A DNA stretch of 64,000 nucleotides, from assembly GCA_023630585.1 (NCBI GenBank), contig CM042540.1:17049574-17113573 (forward strand), written 5' to 3'. This DNA comes from Cranoglanis bouderius (Eukaryota; Chordata; Actinopteri; Siluriformes; Cranoglanididae). A model generated the notes under the pieces. It saw only the letters and a list, made by a program, of their open reading frames with translations, made no database searches and was not told where the DNA came from. Position numbers and translations under genes: made by a program. Of the stretch, positions 27,481 to 43,232 are shown piece after piece. Within the stretch, counting starts at the first letter, position 1. Each line of letters starts with the position of its first letter.

Positions 27481-27804
27481 TAATGGTCAGCAGAAGAGCA
27501 GAAATTACTGGCATATAAAAGCAGTTGTTCATAGGACTGGAGTACTGTAATCAGCTCGCCTTTGTGGTGCGAGTGCTTGTACTGAGAGCATCACTAAAAA
27601 AAGCATGCTTCATGCCGGCCTGCATGGCTAAAAATCTTATATGAGAACAGCTACTTGTTTGTAGGTATTCCTGCACAATGACATGTCATGCATCCAAAAA
27701 GTGCTGTTCTTCACTGCTGGAGTGTTGGTACCAACTGAGAATGATAAAACAGAAAGCAGCAATTTAGTGCCTACTAAAGTGCCTTCCATTTTCCAAACCC
27801 GTGT

Positions 27805-28128
27805 GCACAAAAGTCCATCCATTTTCCATACCGTTTATCCTACACAGGGTCGTGGGCGAGCCTGGAGCCAATCCAAGGAAACTCGGGGCACAAAGCGGGA
27901 GACAACCTGGACAGGGTGCCAACCCGTCACAGGGCACAATCACACACACACACCCATTCAGGGCAATTTGGAAATTCCAATCAGCCTACAGCGTTTGTCT
28001 TTGAACTGGAGGAAGAAACCGAAGCACGGGAGAACATGCAAACTTCGTGCACACAGGGCGGAGGCGGGACTCGAAACCCCAACTGCGGAGGTGCGAGGCA
28101 AACACGCTATTGCGCAATTGTTCCACGT
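27805..28128 (-). mobile_element. near full-length tRNA-derived SINE
   Basis: Read on the minus strand: tRNA-like head with a B-box-like GGTTTCGAGTCCCGCC at 28062-28077, the body (GCATGTTCTCCCGTGCTTCG, TTTCTTCCTCC), and the 3' end with GGATAAACGGTATGGAAAATGG ending in GGATGGA. This element explains the overlapping open frames of up to 178 codons on both strands. No clear target-site duplication was found. Confidence 0.85.
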
Positions 28129-29621
28129 TTTGGAAGAAATTCTTCTGTGTGGAAGCAAACCTGTGATTATGAGCCCCTCCCCCAAACGAGCCCAGAATAG
28201 GTCTTTGAGCCAAGTCTGAAAATGTCCTTAATCTGTGTGTTAGTAAAGTTTGGGTCCCCTCTGATTGAGGCGGTTCCCAGTTGTCTTCAGCCTGTTCTGG
28301 TCTAAAACTGATATCCGTCTCTCCTGTTTCAATCGTTAAGATTCCATTGCTAGTTCCAGTATCACTAGTTTAGCCTATTTAGTTACATTTTGTTAGTAAC
28401 TGAAAGGAGGCTTTTCTAGCCTGAATAAAACTGAATAAAAATAAAACCGAATAAAAATTTCTCCTCTGTGATAGTGGCACTATATTTGTTCAGATGTGGA
28501 TGTGGAAATGACAGCCATTATAAACTGATATGTGCTGTAGAACCTTTATAGGAATGTCAATTTCATCAATATTGCTTCTTAAGCTGGGGAACCATAACAT
28601 CTCTTGGCATTATGTAATGTTTCTGGTATATGTAATGTTTCGATGAATTCCTGACGTCTGCTATTTGCCCCTCTTGAAGTAAAAAGGCTGAAATTACAAT
28701 CATTTCACTTGTGGGTGCGTGGCATTTAAACACGTAAACATGAAGCAGAACTGAGAGTCTTCACTACTTTCTCAGAGAATCTCTGTTTCTCCGACACTCA
28801 TTCTGTATGTCCATTTGTCTGTTTGTCTCTGTCTTGTTCTCGCTTTCTCTTTCTCCCTCCCCTCTCTCTGTATGGTAAATAACCTGTTCCCTCCGCATGT
28901 GAACTGCAGTGATGATAGATTGCTCCATGAGCTCTTTGTGGTCAAAGCAAATGGGGGCGTAAACACTAACACCAAACAGCTGAATATTAATTGCTGTCTT
29001 TTTCCCAACTATGAATCATTTATATGGCAATCCCCAGTGGAGCTTGTAGAGCAGTTTGTACAGACATGTTGTGTGCACGTATACAACAGTAGTACATGAG
29101 AAGCACTTCATATGAAAACCACATGTCTCCTACATTACCAGTGCTCAGTTTGATACAGCTGAAGCATTCGTTATTAGTGCAGAATCACAATTATAAAGAC
29201 TGAAGCTAAACTGCAGCAGAGCATTTAATTGCTGCAGCGTGATACTGGGTGAGATATGGGTTTATAGAACTGCCACATAATTTGCTTTTCATTCCTGGAA
29301 ATGCAGAGTTTAAGACTGAGACTGCAATTGGCTATTTGGCTATATTATTCACATTCAGGGTATAGCGTATTTCCTGTCTGTGTTATACTAGCTCATCAGG
29401 AGAATGTGCCACATCATGTTAACAGAACCAAGAACTAAGCTCATGAATGAATGAACACGTTAGTTAGTTAGCTTTGTTTGGAAATGGTCCTTAATGTTAG
29501 CTAAGTATTTCTGACTGGGGATGAACGTTTACACTACAGCTAGCTGACTAGCTCATACTGTAGTGGAATATTGGGGATCTACTACATTAAGATACTGTTT
29601 CATCACAAATAAGGCAAATAA
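28129..29621. other. intron stretch, no feature recognised
   Basis: Non-coding; no repeat family recognised. Confidence 0.45.
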
Positions 29622-29968
29622 CAGTCTGTATAGGATTTCGCAGAGTTTTTTTTGTTATTGTTGTGGCCAAAAATGCGTGATTTTGCTGTGGCGTTTTTCC
29701 AAATTTGAGATGCAACTTGCCGAGTTTTTTGTGCTTTTTTTTTTTTTTGCGGAAAACTACTTGAATTGGTGAAATTGCAATTGCACGATATTGTTTTGCA
29801 GGGTCTTTTGCAGTGCAGAGGGCTTTGCCTAAATGTGGGTTGTGACGACGTCACATGACAAGTCTTGGCCCAAATCTGTGGAAATTCTGCGGTAATTTTG
29901 AAAAATTGCATTGATTGATTTTGCATTAATTTTTGCGGTCGCAAAATCCCAAAATTCTGCAGGGACTG
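29622..29968 (-). mobile_element. CAGTC-ended non-autonomous repeat, copy 1
   Basis: Ends CAGTCTGTATAGGATTT and, reversed, CAGTCCCTGCAGAATTT, an imperfect inverted repeat. It matches, in the opposite orientation, the copies at 55195 and 56474. On the minus strand an open frame covers the whole element and contains QIWAKTCHVTSS and TFRQSPL, counterparts of peptides in the second copy. Superfamily uncertain, possibly hAT-like. Confidence 0.65.
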
Positions 29969-30180
29969 AAGTAAGGTTATTTTTCCCAGTCTCAAAACCA
30001 ATTCAATTTTCATGCCTCATTAAATAGAACAGTAAATACTAGTAGATAATAGCACAACTACACTGAATAAGGAAAACAGTTTCAAATGAATATATCATAG
30101 TGTGGTCGTTGTAGATTCTATAGCTTTGACACACAACATTATTGTAATATAATAAGTAATATAAGAGATGTTACTAAGAC

Positions 30181-30296
30181 TACGTCCACGGTAATCCGGA
30201 TAAATTTGAAAATGCATCTTTTTCTCTACGTTTTGGCCTTCCAGCCACGCTGAGACGGCTTTTCGAAAACGCTCTCCCAAGTGGATAAATTTGAAA
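30181..30296. repeat. remnant of another repeat, broken by a Tc1 fragment
   Basis: GGATAAATTTGAAAA occurs at both ends of this stretch, with TTTTTCTCTACGTTTTGGCC between, as in a common fish repeat whose ends share this phrase (recalled). The Tc1 fragment follows immediately. Confidence 0.4.
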
Positions 30297-30960
30297 ACGC
30301 CATGTCATCTGCTGGTGTTGGTCCACTGTGTTTTCTCAAGTCGAGAGTCAACGCAGTCGTCTACCAGGAGATTTTAGGGCACTTCATGCTTCCATCTGCT
30401 GACAAGCTTTATGGAGATGCTGATTTCCTTTTCCAGCAGGACTTGGCACCTGCCCACAGTGTCAAAACTACTAGTAACTGGTTTGCTGATCATGGTATTA
30501 CTGTGCTTGATTGGCTAACCAACTCGCCTGACCTGAATTTTGTCGAGAGGAAGATGAGAGACAACAGACCCAACAACACAGACGAGCTAAAGGCCGCTAT
30601 CAAAGCAACCTGGGCTTCCATAACACCTCAGCAGTGCCCCTGGCTGATTGCCTCTATGCCACGCCGTACTGATGCAGTAATTCGTGCAAAAGGAGCCCCG
30701 ACCAAGTATTGAGTGCATAAATTAACATACTTTTCAGAAGGGCGACATTTCTGTATTATAAATTGTTTATATTTTGAGATACTGGATTTCGATGTCCATG
30801 AGCTGTAAGCCATAATCATCAAGATTAAAACAAAAAAGGCTTGAAATATTTCACTTTATGTGTAATGAATCTAGAATATTTGAAAGTTCCACTTTTTGAA
30901 TTAAATTACGGAAAAAATTAACTTTTCCACGATATTCCACGATATCCTTTATATATGTAA
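30297..30960 (+). pseudogene. Tc1-like transposase fragment (C-terminal half) with 3' end
   Basis: About 138 codons are open, from SSAGVGPLCFLKSRVN to KGAPTKY and a TGA stop at 30710. The second catalytic Asp lies in FQQDLAPAH. The third catalytic Glu sits in a damaged NFVER (normally NPIE followed by a linker), where part of the sequence is deleted. The 3' non-coding tail continues to about 30960, where the terminal repeat fades. The N-terminal DNA-binding half and left inverted repeat are absent. No functional product is expected. Confidence 0.88.
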
Positions 30961-31809
30961 TAGAAAATGTTAAAATTTCACCATGTGAAGGGTTTTCTCA
31001 TACCGTCTGTAGGATAGCTGTAGGATATAAGGCTACAACCATCCATCAAATCCACTCAGCTCCACCCTGGTACAGTCTGTTGTTTCAAGCAATTCAGCCT
31101 CTCCCTCCTGTAAGCTGTGTTGTACCTGTCCATGAACTCTCGCTCTCCAAAACGACACACAGCATTACAGCGAACCAGCACTTAAACTGGGCTCGCTGTC
31201 CAAATATGCTCATGTGTGTCTACCCTTCAGATGCCGCTTAAGTGAGGTGTCAATAGCATTTAAAGATAACAAAAGAGTGCCGGCTCATGTGAAGGCTCAC
31301 TAGCTCTTTGCCATTGACTTCTTTTGCACAGAGGAGTGCTTTATTGTACAAGATGCTTCATGGACCATTTGTTGCACTCTTTCTTTTTTTCTCCTCCAGT
31401 CCTCCCACTCTTCAGTGCCGTTCTCTATCTAACCTTCAGGTTGTTGGTGTAATTAGTATTCGGGGCCTGAGCTGTGGCCTGTGGAGGTGAGGCGGATGCC
31501 CTTCGCCCCTCATTAACGAGGTCACTCTGAGGAGTGGACGTCTGTGACACGGTGTGTGAGGCGGTTTGGGTGGGGGGTTTGCGAAATGTAATCACATGTC
31601 AGATGGGCCTACGGGGGTGCGGAGCCTGTAACTCTGCCACTATCACACAACTCTTTCATTGTTATTCCCCTAAGTACCCAGGCTTTCGGGATTGCAGATG
31701 AGAGAGGGCTGAGGGCTTGTCTCAGTGGAGCTGTTTATGATATGTTCTGCTCATGTTGCTGCTTAAGGCTCAGTGGTGTGGCAGTCATGCGAATGAGGAG
31801 AGCGGTTAG

Positions 31810-32205
31810 TATTTTTCCACATTTTGTAGGGTTATAACCTGGAACTGAGATGGGCTTAATGGAATTATATGTAATGAATCTATAAAAAAAATAGCCCATG
31901 ATATTGAAGTGAGTGTTGCAGAGCTCCACAGCTTAGATAGGAGAAGTTGTTTACAGGACAACCGTAGCTTATACAATCCACAAAGATGGTCTTACGAAAG
32001 AGTAGTGAGCCATATAAAATCCTGTTTGGCATTTTCCAGAAGGCATGTTAGAAACATGTTGAAAAAGGTTCTCTGGTCTAATGAGACTAAAATGGAACTA
32101 TTTTGTCCTTGTCACATAGCACTATGTTTGTTGGAAACCTAACACTGCTCATCACCCTGAGAAGACCATCCCCACAGTGAAGCATGGTGGTGGTAGCATC
32201 ATGTT
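31810..32205 (+). pseudogene. degenerate Tc1-like element, central part
   Basis: Starts with TTTTTCCACATTTTGTAGGG, like a Tc1 terminal repeat. It continues with CAGAGCTCCACAGC (end of the DNA-binding region) and TCTGGTCTAATGAGAC, which encodes the WS/N-DET-type block with the first catalytic Asp (here Asn). It ends in GTGAAGCATGGTGGTGG, the KHGGG block. The frame is broken several times. Confidence 0.8.
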
Positions 32206-32400
32206 GAGAGTTACCTTGGCCACTTGGTTGCTTCTCTGACTAATGTCTTCCTTACCTGGCCACTGACGTTTGGTGGATGGCCTCCTCTAGGCAGAGTCAC
32301 AGTTGCGCTATATTCTTTATATTATTTTATACTATATTTAATGATGCTCTGTTGGATGTTCAAGGGTAGGGATATTTTTTTGTTTATGAGCAAACCCTGA
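32206..32400 (-). pseudogene. Tc1-like transposase N-terminal part, inverted
   Basis: On the minus strand this reads the N-terminal region of the same kind of Tc1 transposase: CAACTGTGACTCTGCCTAGA, then GGCCATCCACCAAACGTCAG and TTAGTCAGAGAAGCAACC. It corresponds to the linker after the helix-turn-helix. It follows directly on the plus-strand central part to its left, in the opposite direction. Confidence 0.7.
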
Positions 32401-35868
<3,468 letters not shown>

Positions 35869-35872
35869 TTAA

Positions 35873-36371
35873 AGGGGTACTCCAGTGGTTTTTAAATCGA
35901 ATCTCCATCCACGGCGTCTTTTACCACGGCAAGATTTTCCACTTGCATTATATACTTATTCTGTCATGTAGCTTTGGTAGTGACTGTGTGTAATCAGATC
36001 CGCACAAAACTATTGGTAATGTACTGTATAACATAATGCATAACATCTTTTCTCTAGGACCACTCAATACACTTGGAGGAAATAGCTCCTTTCCCCCTTC
36101 TTCATACACAAACTTATAAAGGCCCATTCAGAAAGCACAGTTTTTGAATTCAGGCCATGGATGGCTATGGCATTGCTGGAAATCAAACTCACAATCTCCC
36201 GCTGATGGGACGAATGCATCTTTTGGTGCACCACCCAAGGGTCCAAGTTAAATAGTACATTTTTTTTTGTTTCTAAGCACAGTTGTTTACAATGTTGTTT
36301 GTGATCATTTCGTACATCACATATACAGTGGATTGAGATTATCATAAAAAAAAAAGTGTTGAAGTATTCCT
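35873..36371. mobile_element. TTAA-flanked MITE (piggyBac-like)
   Basis: The ends AGGGGTACTCCAGTGGTTTTT-like and, reversed, AGGAATACTTCAACACTTTT form an imperfect inverted repeat. TTAA lies directly outside both ends (35869-35872 and 36372-36375), the target used by piggyBac-type elements. The 499-bp interior has no transposase. A CTCACAATCTCC stretch inside resembles a SINE head, without other support. Confidence 0.55.
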
Positions 36372-36375
36372 TTAA

Positions 36376-37730
36376 ATTCCAGTTCCACTTGCAGTAGAAC
36401 TATAGATGATGAAGGTAACTTCATTGCCATCTATTCACTGGCACCTCAGCAAAATACCACAGCAGAGGTAAGCCTTAGAGATGAGATGTGTCCAGACCTT
36501 TCTACTGGTGACTGCATCTACACTGAAGTGTTTTTTTTGTTCCTCATCCTTTAATCTTACGTTATTAGTCACTGGTGTAATCCAAAGGGTTCAGAACCTC
36601 TGAGTAATTTTTTCCTTCCCTTTTGACAGCCTTCTAGCCCATGCATCATGTCTCAAATGCACTTGGTTAATACTGGTGCATCAGCAGGGATTATATAGAA
36701 GTGGCAGAGGAGGTCAATCTATTTAATCAATCAATTAAAGTCAGCGTAGTTAACCTGGCACTCTCATTCTCATTGAAATCTTGTTAACGGCAGCTTGACG
36801 ATTCCAATGGAAAAACCTGCAGTCTTTCAGACCAGCAGTGTTTGTCTAGACCACGATTCTGTACTCTTTTATTGTGTACACTTTTCCAAAGTAATTTTAA
36901 ATTATAAAGGAGTATAAAAGAGAAAAATATATAAAAAAAAAAAAAACAAACAAAAAAAACTTCTACCATTATGCACTAGCATTTGAGAATGGATAAATAT
37001 AACATTGTCCATCCTCTTTATAAATAGTTAAACAGTGAGTTAGGCAGTGGCATTAAGAGACAAGAGAAACACTGAGAGCAGGCAAACACCGCTCCAGCAT
37101 CAGAAGCCCTGCTAGCACAGCAGACCTGAGCACTCAGAACAAGCCCAGAGCTGTGGTTACTCGTGTATTGGACAGCATGGCTTGTCCTGGGGTGAGGATT
37201 TGAGTAGCGTCTTAGGATTTTTACTATGGGTAGAGACAGGATGTTTGGAAGGACATTTTTTTTAGCTTGTGAGGACTGAAAGAAGCTCCAGATTACTGTT
37301 TTGCAGCCAAAGTGTGCTTGAGTAATGATAATGGATTATTTATGAAGATGCCACATCAATAAATAAAAAAGCTATCTTATCTCCTTATGCAAGAGGAGTG
37401 GTAGTTCTCCCTACAAAAGCTTCACCCCTTCACCCTACTCCTGCCTTCGCCAGTGCTGCTCTAGTATCCACAACACGCCTACAGCTTGTTACAGTACAGT
37501 GCTAGCGTTGTACCTGATCTCTCTTAACAAGAGATCTACATAAGATAGACCACAATATTTTAAAAAAAGGTTCCATTTGGAACGCCAAAGAGTGTTTTGG
37601 TTTGTTCCTCTGGGAAAAACCTTAAAGAATCTATATCCACTTACAGAGTCCAATGACAGAGGGTTCTAAATAGAATCCCTTTAGGAAGAACCTGATACAA
37701 AGGACCAAAGAGCAACCATTTTATGACAAG
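36376..37730. other. intron stretch, no feature recognised
   Basis: Non-coding; short A-runs only. Confidence 0.45.
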
Positions 37731-37738
37731 ACTTACTT

Positions 37739-37915
37739 ACATTTACAGCATGTGGCAGACACCCTTATCCAGAGCGACTTACATTTATCTCATTTATACA
37801 TCTGAGCAGTTGAGGGTAAAGGGCCTTGCTCAGGGGTCCAACAGTGGCAGCTTGAACTCATGACCTTCCGATCAGTAGCCCAACGTCTTAACCACTGAGC
37901 TACCACTGCCCTGCC
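37739..37915 (-). mobile_element. tRNA-derived V-SINE-like element
   Basis: On the minus strand it begins GGGCAGTGGTAGCTCAGTGG, a tRNA-like A box, and continues through the TGATCGGAAGGTCATGAG region and the GGGCCTTGCTC-type centre. It ends in GTCGCTCTGGATAAGGGTG and TAAATGT, the tail shared with LINEs in many teleosts. An 8-bp duplication ACTTACTT flanks it (37731-37738 and 37916-37923). The B box appears partly deleted. Confidence 0.88.
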
Positions 37916-37923
37916 ACTTACTT

Positions 37924-38107
37924 TGTGTGAAACGCATGAACTGTTGATATTTTGTACAAAAACCTTAAAAATATAACCCTTAGAACTCCCTCTAGGGGAA
38001 CATTAAAAGTTCCATGTAGAAACATACAACATTGCTATTCAAAGAACGCTTGAGCCACCCTTTTTACCAAGAGGTAACTAAGGCCCATCCACATGTATAC
38101 GCATATA
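37924..38107. other. short unique stretch between SINE and Tc1 element
   Basis: No feature recognised. Confidence 0.4.
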
Positions 38108-38542
38108 CAGCACTGTGCAAATGTTTTAGGCACCCTATTTTTTTTAGTACAAACTTCGTTATACATTTTTTATTTTATGGCAAGTCAGTACAAAAAGCAT
38201 TTTAGATTCCCAAACATTAGTTTTCTTGCACAAAATTAAATGTTACAGAAAAATGTTTGTAGGTCATTAAAGAAAGCAGCATATTACGTAAGAGACACTT
38301 TTCAGACAATAAACACAATGAAGGCTGCTGGGTTTTGCTGCAAAAATAAGAAGTGAGTGCGGAAGTCAAAGTCTCCAGAAGAACTGTGTCTGGTTCTGCA
38401 AGATGCTCAATAAAACTTACCAGCTCATTTCCTTATAAAACTGCACTAATTGTACCGGAAACCACTATTCTTATTTTTATTTTTTTGTCACACCAAATAT
38501 TGACTTTGTTTAATTGACTACTGTTTACTGCTCTTTACAGTA

Positions 38543-38579
<37 letters not shown>

Positions 38580-38660
38580 GTAGAAGCATTTAATTTCATT
38601 ATTTTGAAGGCATCTTTGCATCATTACTTTGCATGTGCCTAAAACCTTTGCACAGTACTG
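38108..38660 (+). mobile_element. internally deleted Tc1-like element
   Basis: Left end CAGCACTGTGCAAATGTTTT and right end, reversed, CAGTACTGTGCAAAGGTTTT are inverted repeats flanked by TA (38106-38107, 38661-38662). Inside, only the last part of a transposase is recognisable: GTTCTGCAAGATGCTCA through TCACACCAAATATTGA, the C-terminal NTKY-type end and stop. The DNA-binding domain and most of the DDE domain are lost. A T32 run lies at 38545-38576. Confidence 0.85.
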
Positions 38661-40027
38661 TATGTTATGACTCTGCCACTACATTTTTATATAAAATTAT
38701 CATTATAACCAGCAGAGACACTGATTACATTTTGGAATTGATCCAAACAGGGTCAAGGTCACAGCAAGGTCAAATGTCTGAAGTAGTTTTTCTTCAATAG
38801 CTTCCTTCCTGTTTGAAGTATATTGTGAGGGTATTTTGAGGCATACACATTAGTAACAAGAAGGACTAGACTTGTTGCTGGCGAAGGCATCCCCAGTAGA
38901 GTAGAGAAATGCAGGAAAACATGTCAAAAACAGGTTAAAAAAAATGACAAACACAAGGATTCGTATGTGATGACTGACGAGGTTACATACGAATACGAAG
39001 TGAACAAGTCAAAATCTCAGTGAGGTTTGTAGCGCCAGAGCTGTGGATTCAGGAGCAATACAGTGTGTATCACTTTCTGGCACCTCCACATGAGGGTGTA
39101 ATCATAAGACAAGTTGAAATTAAATTGCAAACACTTTATCATATAAGAAATTACAGACCACAAAGTAACAGCCTGGTCAGCAGTTGTGATAAACGGCACC
39201 AGGGTTGCCAGGTCTCAGAAAAATTTCGAGCCCACCTACTTCTCAAAAACTACACAAAAAGACCTAATATTAAACTAAAAAAGTTTGGACATTGAAATAC
39301 ATTCTTCTGTTTTTTTGGAAAACGTCATTCATTCATAAAGTTCATTGTAATTTCTGATTTGCAGTATTAGGATTATGCATTTTGATCACCTGTTACAGCC
39401 ATTATCCACTCCATAATCTCCTTTTCCGTCTCCCAATCTTCGCAATATAAAACAGAAATGGTTCTGTATATTGTAGATACACCGTCTGCACTTATACATT
39501 ACAGTCGTTTGCCACAGTCTATGTTTTCGGCAATTAGTTAGATTTAAATGGGATTATTTGCTTTAAACCAAGGTCTTGACTATTTTGAAACTGCCCGGAT
39601 TTGATTATAAACTAATCTTGGTCTTCCAAACATGGCGCAGGGATTCAGTAGACTGTGGAAGCACGGTAGAACTCAAAGCCGTGGAATGAACGTGAGTGAA
39701 ACGTGGCGTCTTCAAGAGAAGCAAAAGAGGTATAAAATGCTGCCCTCCTCTAGATGGCACTCTAGATAGTCATCTATGCCAAGAGCAACGTGAGAGGAAA
39801 AAAGTGAAATAATGAATGTCATATTACTGAGTTGTGTGGCCTGGGTTCATTTCCCATAGTGCAGTTGTGCGTGAGTCTTGAGTGTGTTGAGTAATGTATG
39901 TGGGCAGCTGCAGTGTGGGACAGTGGACTGCTCTGTGTGCTGACTGGAGCAGACCTGACCGCCACTCCGTTCCCCTCTCGGCACACGGCTTCCGCCGGCC
40001 AGCTGGGCCCTAATTACCCACAGGCAG

Positions 40028-40040
<13 letters not shown>
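38661..40040. other. intron stretch with possible old repeat
   Basis: The phrase CAGGGTTGCCAGGTCTCAG at 39200 resembles a fish DNA-repeat consensus from memory, but no ends were found. Confidence 0.35.

Positions 40041-40085
<45 letters not shown>
40041..40085 (+). repeat. (CA)n microsatellite
   Basis: 45 bp of CA after a short CT run. A complementary GT tract lies 77 bp downstream. Confidence 0.97.
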
Positions 40086-40088
<3 letters not shown>

Positions 40089-40161
40089 CACACACTTTAT
40101 GTGCCGTGCACACTTTTATTGGGAAACAATATTGTTTTCCTTCCCGCCAGTTCTATTGTGG

Positions 40162-40162
<1 letters not shown>

Positions 40163-40216
<54 letters not shown>
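40163..40216 (+). repeat. (TG)27 microsatellite
   Basis: 54 bp of TG, facing the CA tract upstream, so the transcript can pair with itself. Confidence 0.97.
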
Positions 40217-40217
<1 letters not shown>

Positions 40218-41074
40218 TTTTATATTTGCTCTACCCTCCAAGCTTTTGTGTTCGATGGACATTTTGACGGAAAGAGCGAAAAGAAAACTTTTTTTTTCCA
40301 GCAGCAAGGAAAAGAAAGTGTCATGAACTCAGAAATCAGCGTGTTTGGATCTGTCTGCTTAGTGACCTTTCAAGTGCAGTGTTAATACTGGATCCTGGTG
40401 AGGACAGTGAAGATCATTAATACGCTGCATTAGTCTAAGAGGCATACAGAGAATCAGCCTGAAGCTTAGATATAGCTTCAGGCTATTTGCTGCGCATTTG
40501 CCTAGACATCTTGCTCAGACAAACGCACTCAGTCCTTAGCGTACCATATGTGTGCGGTGATTTCCGAACTCATTTTAAACTGTCAGGGCGCGGGCCTGTG
40601 AGATGGATGCTGATGCATTTGGCTGTTCTTACTCCAGAGCAGATTAGGTAGGCTGAAGATCACCGCACGTTTGCCTGCTGGAGATAATTTCAGCATTAGT
40701 GTAGGCATTTCACAACAGCAAGCTCCACTGGAGGAGAGTCGTCAGCTCCAAAAACGATGGCATGCGCTGATAAGTTCCTGGGCTCGATCTGCTTTCACTA
40801 TTTCAGAGAAGACCACTGAAGTCTGATATCCATTTCGGCTCGTAAATGGCAACAGGGGAGGATATTGCTCAGAAATAGCAAGGACTGTTGTGAAGAACGA
40901 AAAGCGAGCAGAAAAATATAGTCACTTTAAAAAATGTATACGGCTTCCAGCGTAATGGTGTAAGTAATTTGTTAAGTGCTTATAACTCCCCTGCTAAAGT
41001 TTCCAAGATTTCGCCTCGAGCAAGCACTTAATTAGCATATTAATTTTTCAGAATAGCTTTGAGGAGCAGGTTCT

Positions 41075-41116
<42 letters not shown>

Positions 41117-43232
41117 TTCCTCAACCTTAATGTGGAAATATTTTTCCTTTCTGCAGACTGTTTATCAAGCCTGAGTGCTCATTGAGATGCAGTGTGTGTC
41201 CACTGGATGGAAAGCAGGAGGTGTATCGGCCTAGCCATCCCCTGGGCCCTATAAGGAACTATGATCAGCTGTCATCCATCTTCATAACTGTACAATAATC
41301 TATCGACTCTTGGTTGAAGTGTACGGTACATCAGATCATTAAGATAAAGCCATGGAGGAGGTACTGCTACAGTTTGTCAGGCGCAAATATTGGCATTGGG
41401 TGGTGTGATATCGAGAAGACAAGCTACGTGAGCTTGTGTGAAAGCACACCTTCAATTTGTTATTGTAGTGGGCAGACATGCAAGCTATAGATAAAACCTG
41501 CAAGTCATTTTAGAGCTGTGTTACTAGTTTAGAGCTATAAGCGACATCCTCATTTCGAGGCGTATGAGTGTATAAAGCATTAAATGCATTACAGGCTGCT
41601 TATAAGAACCACCGTTTTTGTGAGAATAGGCTTTTCAAGATATATAGCCTTTTTCCCCCACATAAAGCATGATGTCATGGGTGGTTTCAGTATATGTACA
41701 ATAAACAATGACTCTTTTTATATACAGCACACTAAAAGCTGATCCATGCACGACCCTTGACCTTCATTCAGTGATTTGTGTCTGTGTGTAATGATTATGT
41801 TGTTGTTGTGTGCCCTGGGGTCACAATAGGCCACGATACAGAGCTGACATATTTATCAGGTCGACTGTCCCGGTTCCTGTCAATCACCTGACACCAGGAC
41901 ACCATGGTTGCATTTATTTTTGAAGCCTTATTGCTTAATTCAGACTTTTTTGCTTTAATCTTTCTGCCTTGTGTAAATGACTCCTATCTGTCATTAGTGT
42001 GAACAGACATTTTTGAATTCCGCAATGATGTGCACGTGCAGCCGCAAAATCAACAGCAAATCAACAGCACAAACCTTCTTAAAACAGATGATCTGCTATA
42101 GAGGTCGGTTGAAAAAAACGCCAGATGCATAGCTGTTGCTGCTATTATTGGCACTCCTTGTCGAGAGAGGTGTGATTGTGAGAAAGGAGCGAGCAGTCAG
42201 TGTGTGATGTAATTTCTAAAATATAATTATATATAATTATATATATAATATATATAAAATATAAAATACAAATGCACCATTTAGAAAGGTTTTTTTGCCC
42301 CTAGTAAATGAAAGTAAGGACATTTCAAAAAACAGTGCAAATTTTTTTTTTTTTAAAAAACACAACCATCTGATTATGTTTGTAATACAATGTTTGCACT
42401 TTTGCCTTGTGTGCTGTGCTATGAGAAGTATTTTACTATTAATTGAGTGAGTGAGTGAGTGAGTGTGTGAGAAGTTTTCACACTCGTTGTTTAAAATCTG
42501 TTTTATTAATAATTAATTTTAAAAAAAGGAAAAAAGCTGACCGTACTCATTATATACAAATGGCTGTGTATGCAAACTAGGATCACATACGAAATGTGTC
42601 TTAGGTCTGATTGTTAGACTCGGTGCATTGCAAAGAGTGATCTGATATGATAGTTGCACATTTGTTTGCATATTCACATGGGTTGTTATAGTAATGGTGC
42701 AGGTATACATATACTGTGTAATGCAGGGCAGGCATAAGTCGGCTTGTTGGCTAGTTGATGTGACAATGTCAGACCACGGTCTTTGGTGCAAACCCTGATA
42801 CTCTCCTTAATGCCTTATCTGCATTCATGCTAGTTTTCATTCAGAAATTCGCAAATTTCATTAATAAATTTCTGTTCGAGAAGTGTTCCACACTGAATGC
42901 CAAAATTTTCATTTGGAATGCAGACCATTTTTCTTTCTTAAATCATATAATTTGAAAATTTTGATTTTTGTGTTCACACAACAATCAAAAGATCAGTGTC
43001 ACATTTTGACCTTGTATTGTTAAGGACTGAATTGCATGTACAGGTCAGAGCTTTTGTTACTGGTGTAGATCACTGCACTAAAATCACACAACATTTCTTT
43101 GAAAGTAACTTTGGTTATTATTCTAAAGACATTTTACATGAAAATCTGTGAGAAATGTACATGCATTACTGTACCTAATGTGTGTATCCTTACAGAAACC
43201 ACAGAAACCAAAGCATATGATGTTCACACATA
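40217..43232. other. intron stretch, no gene recognised
   Basis: Includes T39 at 41077-41115, an AT-dinucleotide stretch at about 42225-42265 and (GAGT)5 at about 42444. No element recognised. Confidence 0.45.

Noticed and set aside
27683..28219. 178-codon open frame
   Set aside because: It lies across a minus-strand SINE; no domain or exon partner.
36142..36240. tRNA-derived SINE head inside the TTAA MITE
   Set aside because: Only a short B-box-like phrase; no A box, body or tail.
42444..42468. Short direct repeats resembling an array
   Set aside because: It is a (GAGT)n microsatellite; no spacer-repeat structure, so not CRISPR-like.
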